DNA from: Podospora pseudoanserina
Taxonomy: Eukaryota; Ascomycota; Sordariomycetes; Sordariales; Podosporaceae
Direction of reading: 5' to 3'
NCBI RefSeq assembly: GCF_035222485.1
Contig: NC_085924.1
Span: 4,402,001 to 4,466,000 of the forward strand
Length of the DNA stretch: 64,000 bases
Every line of letters starts with the position of its first letter. The stretch's first letter is position 1. Below, piece after piece: positions 41,981 through 52,132 of the stretch. Under the pieces are notes generated by a model. It worked only from the letters and a program-made list of their open reading frames with translations, was not told where the DNA came from and did no database searches. The translations under genes and the position numbers were made by a program.

Positions 41981-43823
41981 CTCTGCGGCGCAGAGCTGGG
42001 GAAGCTGATTAGCGGAGCCAAAGAGCCACTCACTGTTCTTTTCGGATCCAAGAAGAACCGCGATATCCTTGAGGACGTCTACAGTACCAGTCCCATGTAC
42101 GTCATCATGTCACAGCTGCTCACGCGCTTTCTTGAAAAGGCTCTGAGCGGCGCCTCACCCGGCCCAGGTGGTATATTCCGAATCATTGAGCTCGGCGCTG
42201 GAACAGGATCAACCACCAAATGGGTTGTCGACCGGCTTGTGCGGTGTGGCATCCCAGTCGACTACACTTTCACCGATATCTCGCCCTCGCTCGTCTCTGA
42301 AGGGAAGCGCAGTTTGCCAAGTACAACTGCATGAGATACGCCACCATCAACATCGAAAGGAGCCCCCGACTCAGTACCACGGCCAGTTCGACATTGTCCT
42401 CTCCACCAACTGCATCCACGCCACCTCCAACCTGCGCCGCTCTCTCACCCACATCGACAAGCTTCTCCGACCCCACGGCTTCGTCTCGCTTGTCGAGTCC
42501 ACAAGCCGCATGTTCTGGTTCGACCTGGTGTTTGGCCCCCTCGAAGGCTGGTGGCTCTTCGACGACGGCAGACCCTATGTCCTCGCCAGCCCCGAGTTCT
42601 GGGAAAGGTCCATGCGCTCAAGCGGCTTCCAACACGTTTCCTGGACAGGCGGCACAACCAAAGAGTCCGAGATCGTCCGCGTTATCACCGGTTTCAAGCA
42701 ACCAGTCGACAACCCCGCCCTTTACCGCAGCATGCCACAAGAAACCACCGGCGAAGTCGAAACTCTTGTCTTCACCCACGTGACAGACAAGAACCTCCCC
42801 CTCCGCGCAGACATCGACCACCCAACCCTACAACAAGCCGCCGCCCAAAAAGACTGGACTGTAGGTGCGCCACTCTCAAACCCACCACCACCTCACTAAC
42901 ATCGCCCCTACCCAGCCCTGATAATCCACGGCGGCGGCCACGTAATGCTCTCCCGTAAAGACATCCGGCCCCGCCAAATCCCCCACCTCCTCTCCCACGG
43001 CCTTCTCCCAATCTTAGTCGACTACCGCCTCTGCCCCGAAACAACCCTCCTCACCGGCCCCCTCCCCGACATCCTCACCGCCCACACCTGGGCCCGTACC
43101 TCCCTCCCCACCCTCAAACTTCTCAAATCCTCCATAACCATCAGCCCAACCCACACAGCAGCAATAGGCTACTCAACCGGCGGCCTCCTAGCCATGTCCC
43201 TGTCCTGGACCTCCCCCCACCCCCCCTCCGCAATCCTCTCATTCTACTCCCCAACAAACTACCAATCCCCCTTCTGGCAAACCCCCAACATCCCCTCCCA
43301 CTCCCATCCATATACCACCACCCCCTTCAACCTCCTCGACTGCGTCCAACCAAACCCAATAACCTCCTACAACATCCCCCCCAATCTCCTAGCAGCAGGA
43401 GGGTGGATGACCCCCTCCGACGCGCGCAGCCGTCTAATCCTTCACATGAACTGGCGCGCCCAAACCCTGCCCGTCTTATTCCGCGGTCTACCCCGCGCCG
43501 GAACCCCCCACCCAGAGAGCTACACCTCCATGCCGCAGCCTGCAGAAGAGGAAATAATCAAAGCGAGCCCCTACGCGCAGGTTATAAGGGGTAACTACAA
43601 GTCCCCTACGCATATCGTTTTCGGGACAAAGGACGATCTGATACCCTGGCATCAGGCCGAGGAGACGGTCAAGGCAATGAGGGAGCACGGGGTGGATGTG
43701 GGCTTCACGCTGGGGGAGGGGGAGCCGCACTTGTTTGACATGTACAGAGACCCGGATGGCAAGAGGTGGGGGTACGTGCTGGAGGGGTACAGGTTTCTGT
43801 TGGAACGGGTGGGGAGGTTGTGA
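41981..43823 (+). pseudogene. Non-reducing PKS remnant: C-methyltransferase and thioesterase/esterase domains
   Basis: After the methyltransferase part the same frame reads LCGAELGKLISGAKEPLTVL, FGSKKNRDILEDVY and the CMeT motif RIIELGAGTGSTTKWVV, then YTFTDISPSLVS. Two compensating one-base shifts at about 42310-42360 separate this from FDIVLSTNCIHATSNLRRSL and GWWLFDDGRPYVLASPEFW. A short intron (donor GTGCGC at about 42866, acceptor CCCAG) leads into an alpha/beta-hydrolase: ALIIHGGGHVMLSRKD (HGGG oxyanion motif), IGYSTGGLLAM (nucleophile Ser) and an intact end at 43823. CMeT followed by such an esterase is the C-terminal order of non-reducing PKSs like AusA. The SAT, KS, AT, PT and ACP domains are all missing, so no polyketide can be made from this locus. 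Confidence 0.75.
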
Positions 43824-44006
43824 GGAGTGGGAGGGAGGGAGGGAGGGAGTAGGCACCTCTCCAGAACCAGAGGCGTTTGATAAAACCTTTTCGAAGGCAT
43901 GTAAACTTGGTGCAACGATGCAAGATATAGGCCAACTTCCTGTCCGATTCACGTTCATTAAAACAAAGTGCAACGCTGGCTGATGCTTTTCCAACAACGA
44001 ACGCCA

Positions 44007-46451
44007 TCAAATCATGCTCACAAATCCGCCACCCTGGAGGAATCGTATCTGTTGCTCCTTCAAATCAGCCCAATTCCTCAACTCCTGCTCTTCATCTTCC
44101 AACAAAGGAGGCGGTAACATCCCACTCAGCTGGCCAAAGTGATCAAAATGCAGATTATGTGCGTGTTGCGGGTTGATTGTCGGCGCAGCCCTCTCCAATC
44201 TCATCAAGATATCCACAAACTTGCTTAGTGGCTCCTCAGCCTTTTGCGCAACAGGACCCTTCCGATCCGGGGCGCAGTTCAGCAGAGTTGATGCGACTTG
44301 GCGAATCTTGTTGATGAGACTGCTTCCGTTGGGCTCCATGTTACGTTGTGTGATGGAAGTGAGGACCGTCAGCAGGTTCTGCACGATTAGCTCCCGCTCA
44401 GCAAACATCTGTGCATCAATGGGATCCTGCTGCTGAGCAGCTGCGTGGAGGGCGGCGGCGGCGACCGACTTAGAGACTGCATCTGACCCCAGAGCACCAT
44501 CAGTTCCGTTACCATTGACAGCGTTCTCGGCAGCATATGCCTGTGCCTGTGCGGCTTGAGCAGCTTGGACTCGTGCTTGTTCGCGGTGATTGTCGCGGAG
44601 GTTGAGGTAGCGCTCAACATAGTAGGAACGCGTCGCCAGCTGAGAGGCATATATATTCGCTTTCTGAATCTCGTACTGCAAACGCCTCGTCTCGGTATCT
44701 TGCGAACTCGCCTGTGTCTGGACGGGAAGATAGTCGGGTGGTAGGTAGACATAAGTATTTCCTGTGTCGTAGTAGTTTGTAGCATTCGGCAAATCCATGC
44801 CGGATAGGCTGCTCCCGTCGTTCGTAGGCTGGCCAAGATTGATGGTCAGCTCTGGCGGTAAGTGATCCATGACCTGCTTGACAGCCCCCAGACAGTCATC
44901 CAGCATCGACCTTTGATCATGAAAGCCCAGCGAGGATATCCCGTAAGAAAGTTCAATGCTGACCAGACCGTTCATGGTCATGTAAATTTTGATGCCCTGG
45001 ATGAAGCCCGTCATTAGGGACACGACGCCTTCCGGTTGTACAAGGATTTGATGTGGAAGAATGTATTGATCGTCGACCTCGGCAGGGAACTCGGGATATG
45101 GTTCGGCCGGGGTAGGTGGTGGAAAGATGATTTCACTATGAGGCGCGCCGATCTGTACCATGGATCTGACACCGACAAACATGCACCAAAAGATGCGCTT
45201 GCCCAGCTGGTCTTCAACGTGGTTGAACGATGGCCCTCGATAGGTAACCCCAAACATGTGCGACCCCGTTTCTCGCGGCTTGTGATAACCCATCTCGCGG
45301 ATAAAGTCCATGGTTTGGCTCATGAACCGCCGGCAGACTTTCCATTGCATGGTGTACCCCGCTGCCAGACCGAGAAAATAGCTAGTCGCAGCATCATAGA
45401 CGGTGATATCATCCTTGTAAGGAAAGGCCGAACCACGAGCTTCGGTTGCGACGACACGACATCTTTCGATGAAGTTGATGGCTTTGGGAAACATGGCCAA
45501 CCCGTTAGGATGGTGTTTGAGATGCAGTCGAGCAGCACGTGGGAACGAGGCCACTAGACACCCAATCATGCTGGCCAGCAGGGCGAGGAACTCTCGGCTT
45601 GTCCTGTCCTCGCGTCTCATGAAGGAGCTTCGAAACGTGGGCTCGTGAGGGAAAGGCGCTAGCGGGTGTATATACCTGAAGAAATCGTCCACAAGAGGGA
45701 CCAGCACCTCAAATGGGGCTATGAGCTCAGCGGACCACACAGGCTGCGCACCATGGAGCCCAGCAATGGATATCAGAGTCTCGGCGGCATTGTGCGGTCC
45801 TGGGCTCAGATTCGGCTCGAGGCGGGGCTGCTTTGCGGCTTTGGCAGCTTCGGCGTGTTTGTTTGGTGGCCCTCGGCGTTTCATGGTGCGGTTGAAGGTG
45901 CAGTCGACACCAAGGTCGCGACATGGGCGGCATGGCTGCGTCTCATCGCACTGGAAAGACGAAAACACGTCAGTCGGGGAGCACATAGAGACACTTGGGA
46001 GAAGAGGATGTACAACCTTAACCTTGCGCTGACTACACATGTCACAGGCTCGGCGCAAGCGGGTAACCTTCGAGGCGGCGCCTGGAGGGGTTGCAGAACC
46101 GCCCTGGGGTACTGGTGGCTGACCTGGTGGGAGCCGGGCCGGTGGATGGTATGGCAAGCCATCAGGATGCGGTACATAATGTGAGGCTGGCGAAGATGCG
46201 GGTTGTGCGAGGGCTAAGGGGGTGGTTGGCGGCGGGGGCCCTGCGACGGAATCTTGAAGGGCCTGTAAGCTGTGATGGGCAACAGCAGAGACAGCAGCAT
46301 CGGCGGCATATTGGGGATGTGGTTGAGGCTGGGTCGCGAGGTCGTCGGAGTCGTTGTGGGCAACAGGTTGTGATGGTGCAGACGTGTCGTTGGTGGGGAC
46401 CTGGGCGTCGGTGGTGTTGTTGGAGGGCGGTGGTGGATAGTTGGATGACAT
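44007..46451 (-). CDS. Zn(II)2Cys6 transcription factor with fungal-specific TF domain
   Basis: Exons 46451-46017 and 45950-44007 give 792 aa. The 66-bp intron (GTTGTA...CTTTCCAG) lies between Cys2 and Cys3 of the zinc cluster. Splicing yields CDMCSQRKVK-CDETQPCRPC-RDLGVDC with exact spacing C136-x2-C139-x6-C146-x5-C152-x2-C155-x6-C162. A Pro/Gln/Ala-rich N-terminus precedes it; RRGPPNKHAEAAKAAKQ follows. The middle homology region is typical (FFRYIHPLAPFPHEPTF; ASYFLGLAAGYTMQW-like; KRIFWCMFVGVRSM). The C-terminus has a Gln/Ala helix (EQARVQAAQAAQAQAYA). It would bind CGG-type sites in promoters. It lies 180 bp from and convergent with the PKS relic, so it may be an old pathway regulator or an unrelated carbon-metabolism factor. 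Confidence 0.87.
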   Translation of the reverse strand: MSSNYPPPPSNNTTDAQVPTNDTSAPSQPVAHNDSDDLATQPQPHPQYAADAAVSAVAHHSLQALQDSVAGPPPPTTPLALAQPASSPASHYVPHPDGLPYHPPARLPPGQPPVPQGGSATPPGAASKVTRLRRACDMCSQRKVKVVHPLLPSVSMCSPTDVFSSFQCDETQPCRPCRDLGVDCTFNRTMKRRGPPNKHAEAAKAAKQPRLEPNLSPGPHNAAETLISIAGLHGAQPVWSAELIAPFEVLVPLVDDFFRYIHPLAPFPHEPTFRSSFMRREDRTSREFLALLASMIGCLVASFPRAARLHLKHHPNGLAMFPKAINFIERCRVVATEARGSAFPYKDDITVYDAATSYFLGLAAGYTMQWKVCRRFMSQTMDFIREMGYHKPRETGSHMFGVTYRGPSFNHVEDQLGKRIFWCMFVGVRSMVQIGAPHSEIIFPPPTPAEPYPEFPAEVDDQYILPHQILVQPEGVVSLMTGFIQGIKIYMTMNGLVSIELSYGISSLGFHDQRSMLDDCLGAVKQVMDHLPPELTINLGQPTNDGSSLSGMDLPNATNYYDTGNTYVYLPPDYLPVQTQASSQDTETRRLQYEIQKANIYASQLATRSYYVERYLNLRDNHREQARVQAAQAAQAQAYAAENAVNGNGTDGALGSDAVSKSVAAAALHAAAQQQDPIDAQMFAERELIVQNLLTVLTSITQRNMEPNGSSLINKIRQVASTLLNCAPDRKGPVAQKAEEPLSKFVDILMRLERAAPTINPQHAHNLHFDHFGQLSGMLPPPLLEDEEQELRNWADLKEQQIRFLQGGGFVSMI

Positions 46452-47725
46452 GATAATGATAAGCTTCAGTGACGTCTGATAATCGCACAATATAACTGGC
46501 CCAGCGCACTTTTACGGCTTCACTCCGGGTGATTCTGCCACTGGCGATTTTTCGGCGAAGGTCCGGGAGAATCGCGGATCTTTTTTTGCGCCAAACCAAA
46601 CGACAACATCCACAGGGGCCTGAGAGGTCACGTGGCTACCCGGAGCTGCCTTATCGGTTATCATCAGCCTATCAATCCCACCATCCTATCGCCGTAGCCC
46701 ACACAGTGCACAGCCCTTTTGCATTCTGAGTCCAATTTGCAAGGGCGCCCGGACCACCCGAAGCACCAGTATATATTGGCGGTTCCCCTCCATTTCTTTC
46801 CACTTTCCCTTTCTCTTTTCTTCTTTATACTTACCTTGGCTGGCCTCCGGGAGATCATGAATTCCTAGAGGTATGTCGAAGAGCCTTCATTGCACATCGA
46901 GGAGTTTTTCGTCATTGTTTGCCCTTCGGGGTCGACAGGGCTGTAATTTTTGATGTTTACTTTTTTTCATTGTGCGCTTGACTTTTGTTGAGCCATGAGG
47001 AAGAAGCAAGATCTGGCAGCTTGCAGTGCTCTTTGACCGTGTTTTCTGCGTTGATATGTCACCATGTTGTGTTCTGGTGTTTATTCCCGTGTTTGACATT
47101 GATGTTGCCAATTCTACTTTTTTCCGTAGTTGAGAGTAACTACCCACAGAGTTTCATATCTAACAGTGTGGTGTGCTATACCCCCAAGGGCTTACCATCG
47201 TCTACGATCGATATTGCTGATCGTCCATTTATATTAAGTAATACTTGTTTGCCTTTGGCCAATATTGTTCTCGAAAGGCCTGCATTTATCTCGCAGTTGC
47301 GTATAACACCCTAGTTAAACCAGCAACTGCTGGCTAACTCCAACTGGAACGATGACTATGCCGTATGCCTGGGTATGCAGCCTGTGGTCAGGATCTGCAT
47401 GGATAATGACCGGAGTCAAAGACTTGGTGATCAACAGGTTGTTTTAATGCGTAAAGTCGAAACCAGGCTGTGCGGCTGGAGGAAAGACTGGGGCGGACTG
47501 CTTCTGTTTTGGTGGAAAAAGAGGGCAGAAGCAGGAACGAGGCTCTGTTGTGTGGCGAGAAAAAAGCCAGGCAGCCACCTCACTTCGACACCTGGTCGCG
47601 CATTCCAAAACTAAAACTTTGTCAATTTTTGCAGCACCGAGCGGCTGAAACCCGGAGTCCTCTAACAAGAACGCCAACCACTCATGCTACCATAACAGGT
47701 TCTACCTCCTCATCCGTTTCCCCTC
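46452..47725. other. Intergenic, promoter side of the transcription factor
   Basis: No supported gene. Both neighbours are on the minus strand. The first few hundred bp should carry the promoter of the zinc-cluster factor, including TATATATTGG near 46770. Confidence 0.45.
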
Positions 47726-48283
47726 TCAAGCCTTGGTCGGCGACGTCAACTGCCAAGCATCAATAGCGACGTACCCATTCCCTGATGTCAGAATCCCGAC
47801 TGCAATTACGTTGTTCAGCCAGTAATACTTGGAGCTGCCCGTCTCAAACTTGATGCGGAGGTGGATGAAGCCATCGGACTGCGCCGGACCGCTTGTGCTG
47901 ATGAAGATGTGGGCATTGTCATCAGTCTGAAGCTGGTAGCGTGTGTCGGCCGAGAAGGTGTTCTTGGAGTCGATCAGGCCCCAGTCAGCACCGAGGGGAA
48001 GGACTTTGCCTACATTGCAAACGTGTCAGCTTAGGAAGAGGAGGTTGGTGTAGGTTGGTCAGCTCGTACCGGACAAGCGAGGCCCCTTGAAGGATCCACC
48101 GGTGATGGGGATCACCACACGGTTGCCGTTGGGACCAGCTCCTACAGGAAGAGAGGCACCCAATGTGCAGTTGAGGGAGTAGAGGAATGTCAGGCCTGGT
48201 GCCCGAGGTGTTGCTTGTGCCAGTGCCAAGCCTGAGAACAGGAGGCAGGTAAGGGTGCAAATGACGGCGCGGATGGACAGCAT
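47726..48283 (-). CDS. Secreted DUF3237-family protein
   Basis: Exons 48283-48070 and 48009-47726 (60-bp intron, donor GTACGA, acceptor ATGTAG) give 165 aa. An N-terminal signal peptide (MLSIRAVICTLTCLLFSGLA, cleavage likely after ALAQA) is followed by the DUF3237 beta-barrel: LTFLYSLNCTLGASLPVG, VVIPITGGSFKGPRLSG, VLPLGADWGLID, FSADTRYQLQTDDNAHIFI and SKYYWLNNVIAVGI. The join at LSG-KVLPLGADW is natural. The family occurs in fungi and bacteria; its activity is not established to my knowledge. Secretion is inferred from the leader. A TATA-like TTTTATACAC lies about 90 bp upstream. Confidence 0.85.
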
Positions 48284-49881
48284 TTTGGTGTTATTGATGT
48301 TTGATGACTGGCTGTTGATGATGATTTAGAGACGACCCGGCTCCCTTTTTTCGTCCCGAGAAGATGCGACCTTTTATACACCGACATGGTGCCTACAAAA
48401 ATGAGGCTGGCACATGCCGTTCTCTAGTACCGACACCCCGGGCCGATGTTGTAACCGCTTGAATCGCATTGAACAAATCACGGACTAGACAAGCGATCAA
48501 CAAGCCTTCCAATCAGATCTTGCGGGGAAGCAGCTCGCTTGCTTCCATGCTGGTCTAGGTCTTTTCTTCCGGACTTCCTTTCTGGGCCGGCTGAATGCGA
48601 CATCGTCGACGTCTGCAGACAATTGCCCGCCCATCAAGCGGCACGTCAGAACCCAAAACCCCCATCAGTGACGAGCAGGCCGCATTTCCCAATTCCTTGT
48701 CAAAGATCACGGAGAGATTATGCATGGGTCAGAACTCAAAAGCGGCCAACCTGACAAAGCAGCGGCGCACGACGTTACATTCCGAAGATCCTTGCATGAA
48801 GCCACGCCAAGTTCAATGACCAGTATTTGGAGTGAGTTGGGATTTGAGGGATTGTGGCGTACGGGTATCATGGGGCACAGCGAGGTCGTTGGGCCTCGTA
48901 TGCTGTTCCCCTGCAACGGGACCAGATTCGGGTGTATGTGATTATCAACTGTCGGAATATGGGAGGACCAGGACACCAAGAGCTCTCATCCAAGGTCCGA
49001 GCCATCTCGGCCCAAAGGGCATCACACAGTCGGCAAAGAGACGTGGAAGTTGAGCTGGCTGAGGACGAGGACGTGAGGCTGTTGTAGCACTTGGGCCGCC
49101 TGGCCTTGTCCCGCCATGTTGTTGCTGACAACAGTAAGATTGTAAGCCGGACGGATCCACGAGCTAGCACAACATCTCCACAGACCACAAACCTCCAGGA
49201 TGACGGTCACAACGATTCCATGTCATACGCAATCAGCACGGTCGGGAAGGAGGATGGCTTCGGCGATAACAACCAAATGCAGATTGGGCCACTGAGTGTA
49301 GCTGACGGTGCCCGTGGTGTGCCAAAGTTCCCTACACTGTCCGCATTGGGCATCCAATCACTGTTTGCGCGGCCGTAAACACTTGGTGGTAGTCACTGCA
49401 CGGTTCCCACGTCTTTCCTGCCGCTGTCGGTCCTCCTTCATTGCCGCGTTTGTTCAGGTTGCTCAGGATCGTTTGGGCATCCGAGGTTTCCAGTCCTACA
49501 AGGAATCATGCGAGAGGATCATTAGGCAAACAGGCCAGGGACATACCCTGCAGTTGTGATGGAGATGTGGACTATGCCAGATGCCAAGCTTTGCTGTTTG
49601 GATGGACTTTGAGGCAACCGCTAGGCGCGATGGGTTATGGAATGTATTACGGTAAGACAGGTTCGTGACAGAGTGGCCTGGGTTTGGGAACACCTGGGCG
49701 GGGCAGACAAGCAAGAGGCAGGAGGTTTCCATGCCGTGGGTTGCAAGTGAGGCAAGTCCTATAAAGGCACAATCTGTTGCAGCTGCGTCTTGAGCATGTT
49801 CCCGTAAGTCTCCCTCATCCAAAAAGTATCCAAACATTATTGTTTCTCCTGACTTTTGTGTGTTTTATTCTGCACAGCCTT
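48284..49881. other. Divergent intergenic region, 1.6 kb
   Basis: Short overlapping frames on both strands, none convincing. It holds the promoters of the DUF3237 gene (minus) and of the Nudix gene (plus). Near 49795 an ATG followed by CCGTAAGTC and an acceptor at 49877 suggests an extra 5' exon or leader intron for the Nudix gene. Confidence 0.4.
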
Positions 49882-51208
49882 ATGGCCATGGCCTTGCTTA
49901 AAACCCGCGCCAAGTTGGCAGAGAATGCCCCCTACACGAACCTAGACCTTATTAACATGGTTGATACGCAAGTTATCCCGCTGCAAATGAGTCGCTCAGC
50001 CGTTGACTTTTCTGTTAGTGTCGGCTAACTCCTCCTTCTCTTGTACTAGTTGGCCATACCCTTCGTCACCCTCGTACAACACCCACCTCGCAAAATACTA
50101 CACTTTCTTCGTCGACGCATACGCAGAGCCCTTCGGCTACATCCACGACAACTTTGTTTCTGACCTCCCTTGGCCGACCGAATACTGGCTCGTCGACCAT
50201 GATGCCAAGACGATCACTCTCAAGGTCGCACAAGGGTCCACTGATGGGTTCGGGGCCCGCACCAAAGCAATGAGAGAAACCCTCTGGCTTGGACACCTCC
50301 ATGTTGCGGCCGAGAACAGAAAGGCTGGAGTCATAGGCCGACGCTCCCTGTATCGGTGGTGCAACGAGTCGTTCCCACTGCTCTATCCACCAACCGGAGA
50401 GCCAGTCTTGGAACTTGATGGGTGCGGGGTGGATATGCTAGGGATTATCAACGAAAGTGTTTTTCTTGTCGCCTACACTTACTGCTCCCCCACCACGCCG
50501 AAGATTCCTTCGTCGTCCACGACGTCATTGTCCACCCTTGAGAGAGCTACATCTTCGACCTCGATCGCGTCGCTGGCTAGCGGGGCGGGGACGTCTACCG
50601 CTACCACGCCCCTGTCGGATGTTGACATTTCGAAGCTTGTCTTCAACAGCACTGTTTCCTTGACTCACACTGCTAACTGCGCCATCACCCGCCCTGATGA
50701 TGAAGCCTCTGAGGAAAAAGAGCTCCGAGTGTACCTCTCCCGCCGCGCAAAGTGGAAATCGGCCTGGCCCTCGCTCTTGGACTGCACCGCCGCTGGTGGC
50801 CTCTCTTCTTCTGACCTCTCTCCCCTGGAGGGAATGATTAGAGAGGCCCACGAGGAGGTCCGGCTCCCCTCTCCGTTCCTTCGCTCCCATGCCAAACCCA
50901 TTGGTGAGAACAGATTGATGCTTACGGAGACAGAAATCGGAGAGGAGGGTTGTCAAATGCAGCTGCAGCATTGTTTCGAGGTTGAGTTGCCTGAGGGGGT
51001 TGTGCCAAGGCCAGGGGAGGGAGATGGGGAGGTGGCGGGCTGGGAGTTGGTTACTGTGCCGGAGATGAAGGAGAGGATGAGGATGGGGGAGGTGAAGCCA
51101 GCGAGTGGGTTGGTATTGATGAGGTGGATGTTGGGACGGGGGTTGCTGACTGACGAGGAGGGAAAGGGTGTGGGGGAGAGGTTGGGGCGGGAATGGGTGG
51201 TTGAGTGA
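49882..51208 (+). CDS. Nudix hydrolase of the DUF4743 (thiamine-pyrophosphokinase-like) group
   Basis: Exons 49882-49967 and 50050-51208 give 414 aa. The intron seems to use a GC donor (GCAAGT) and a CTAG acceptor; this is the only join that keeps the family reading MVDTWPYPS. The first 150 residues match the DUF4743 N-terminal region (FGYIHDNFVSDLPWPTEYWL; RETLWLGHLHVAAEN; SLYRWCNESFPLLYP). The Nudix domain follows: KELRVYLSRRAKWKSAWP, LLDCTAAGGLSSSDLSPLEG, MIREAHEEVRLP (REx2EE core) and a C-terminal WELVTVPEM. A Ser/Thr-rich insert of about 50 residues separates the halves. Yeast YJR142W and the Tnr3 N-terminal region are relatives that act on damaged thiamine diphosphate. An alternative start at 49795 through a leader exon would add a few residues. 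Confidence 0.82.
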
Positions 51209-51382
51209 GTGGAAGGGAAGTAGGTTTGGATATCACAGAATGAGTACACGAAATAATGACGTTGTTTATAACCATGTTCAAGAACTAGCGAATGTCCAGC
51301 GCCTTATGTACAAGTTCAATCTGCCAGATAGATTCACCGCCTGCATTTTGTCAATCACCCCTCTCTTGCGTGTCCTCACGGA

Positions 51383-52132
51383 CTAGCACCCCGAAGTCTT
51401 GATAGCAGCAGTAGCACAGGCCGTACCGGAAGGACCACTCCCAATTTTGGTCGGCTCCTTGCCACTGTTATTCCCCTGATAAATCCAGCACGCAGCCCCC
51501 TTGAGCAAACAGCTATTCCTCACACTGGTTGTATCCCCAAAATTAGCATTCACCCCCGCCACCACCTGCGACGACCCCTCGACCTTGATATTGTCAAACG
51601 TCGAATGCCTCGCGTACTGCGTCCCGCAATTCCCGCAAGAGCGATACAATTTGCCGATGTTGGCGGCATAAAAGTTCTTGACGGCGACCAAACCCCCGCC
51701 GTTGTGCTGGAAGACTTTGTCGCTGGCACCGCGGGCACCGCCGCCGTTGACGTAGGAGGTTCCGGAGGTTTGGCGGAAGGTGGCGGCGTCCTCGCAGACG
51801 TCGGTCCACCAGACGTTGTTGAGGGTACAGGTTCCTTTGCAGTGGACGCCCTCGCCGTTGTTGGGACCGATGATGACGTTGGAGAGGGTTGCGCCCTCTT
51901 GGAGGATGAAGACGGCGTCTTTCTCGCCGCCTTCGGACTGGTCGGAGCAGGTCGAGGGGGAGCGGTCCCATTGTTTCATACCGCCGTCGAGGGTTTGGCC
52001 GGCGGGGATGGTGCGGGCTGCGGAGAGGTGAGTTGTTGCTGAGGGGATGGGGAAGGTGCTGCGGAGGGCGGTGTTGGTTTGGGCGGTGGCTAGGCCGGCC
52101 ATGGAGGCGAGGAGGAGGGTGAGGGGGTGCAT
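51383..52132 (-). CDS. Pectate lyase, PL3 family, secreted
   Basis: An intronless frame of 249 aa from ATG 52132 (CAAAATGCACC). Signal peptide MHPLTLLLASMAGLATA, cut probably before QTNTA. The mature enzyme shows the PL3 pattern: TIPAGQTLDGGMKQWDR, DAVFILQEGATLSNVIIG, GEGVHCKGTCTLNNVWW, DVCEDAATFRQ, KVFQHNGGGLVAVKNFYA, YRSCGNCGTQYARHS and a Cys-rich end. PL3 enzymes are calcium-dependent parallel beta-helix lyases that split de-esterified pectin by beta-elimination outside the cell. Even Cys spacing implies disulfides. Together with the GH67 enzyme at the other end of the window it points to a plant-biomass lifestyle. Confidence 0.93.
   Translation of the reverse strand: MHPLTLLLASMAGLATAQTNTALRSTFPIPSATTHLSAARTIPAGQTLDGGMKQWDRSPSTCSDQSEGGEKDAVFILQEGATLSNVIIGPNNGEGVHCKGTCTLNNVWWTDVCEDAATFRQTSGTSYVNGGGARGASDKVFQHNGGGLVAVKNFYAANIGKLYRSCGNCGTQYARHSTFDNIKVEGSSQVVAGVNANFGDTTSVRNSCLLKGAACWIYQGNNSGKEPTKIGSGPSGTACATAAIKTSGC

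Noticed and set aside
42270-42958. Alternative frames of 70-150 codons inside the PKS relic
   Set aside because: Their products are Ser/Thr/Pro- or Arg-rich shadows, whereas the remaining frame gives clear CMeT and esterase motifs.
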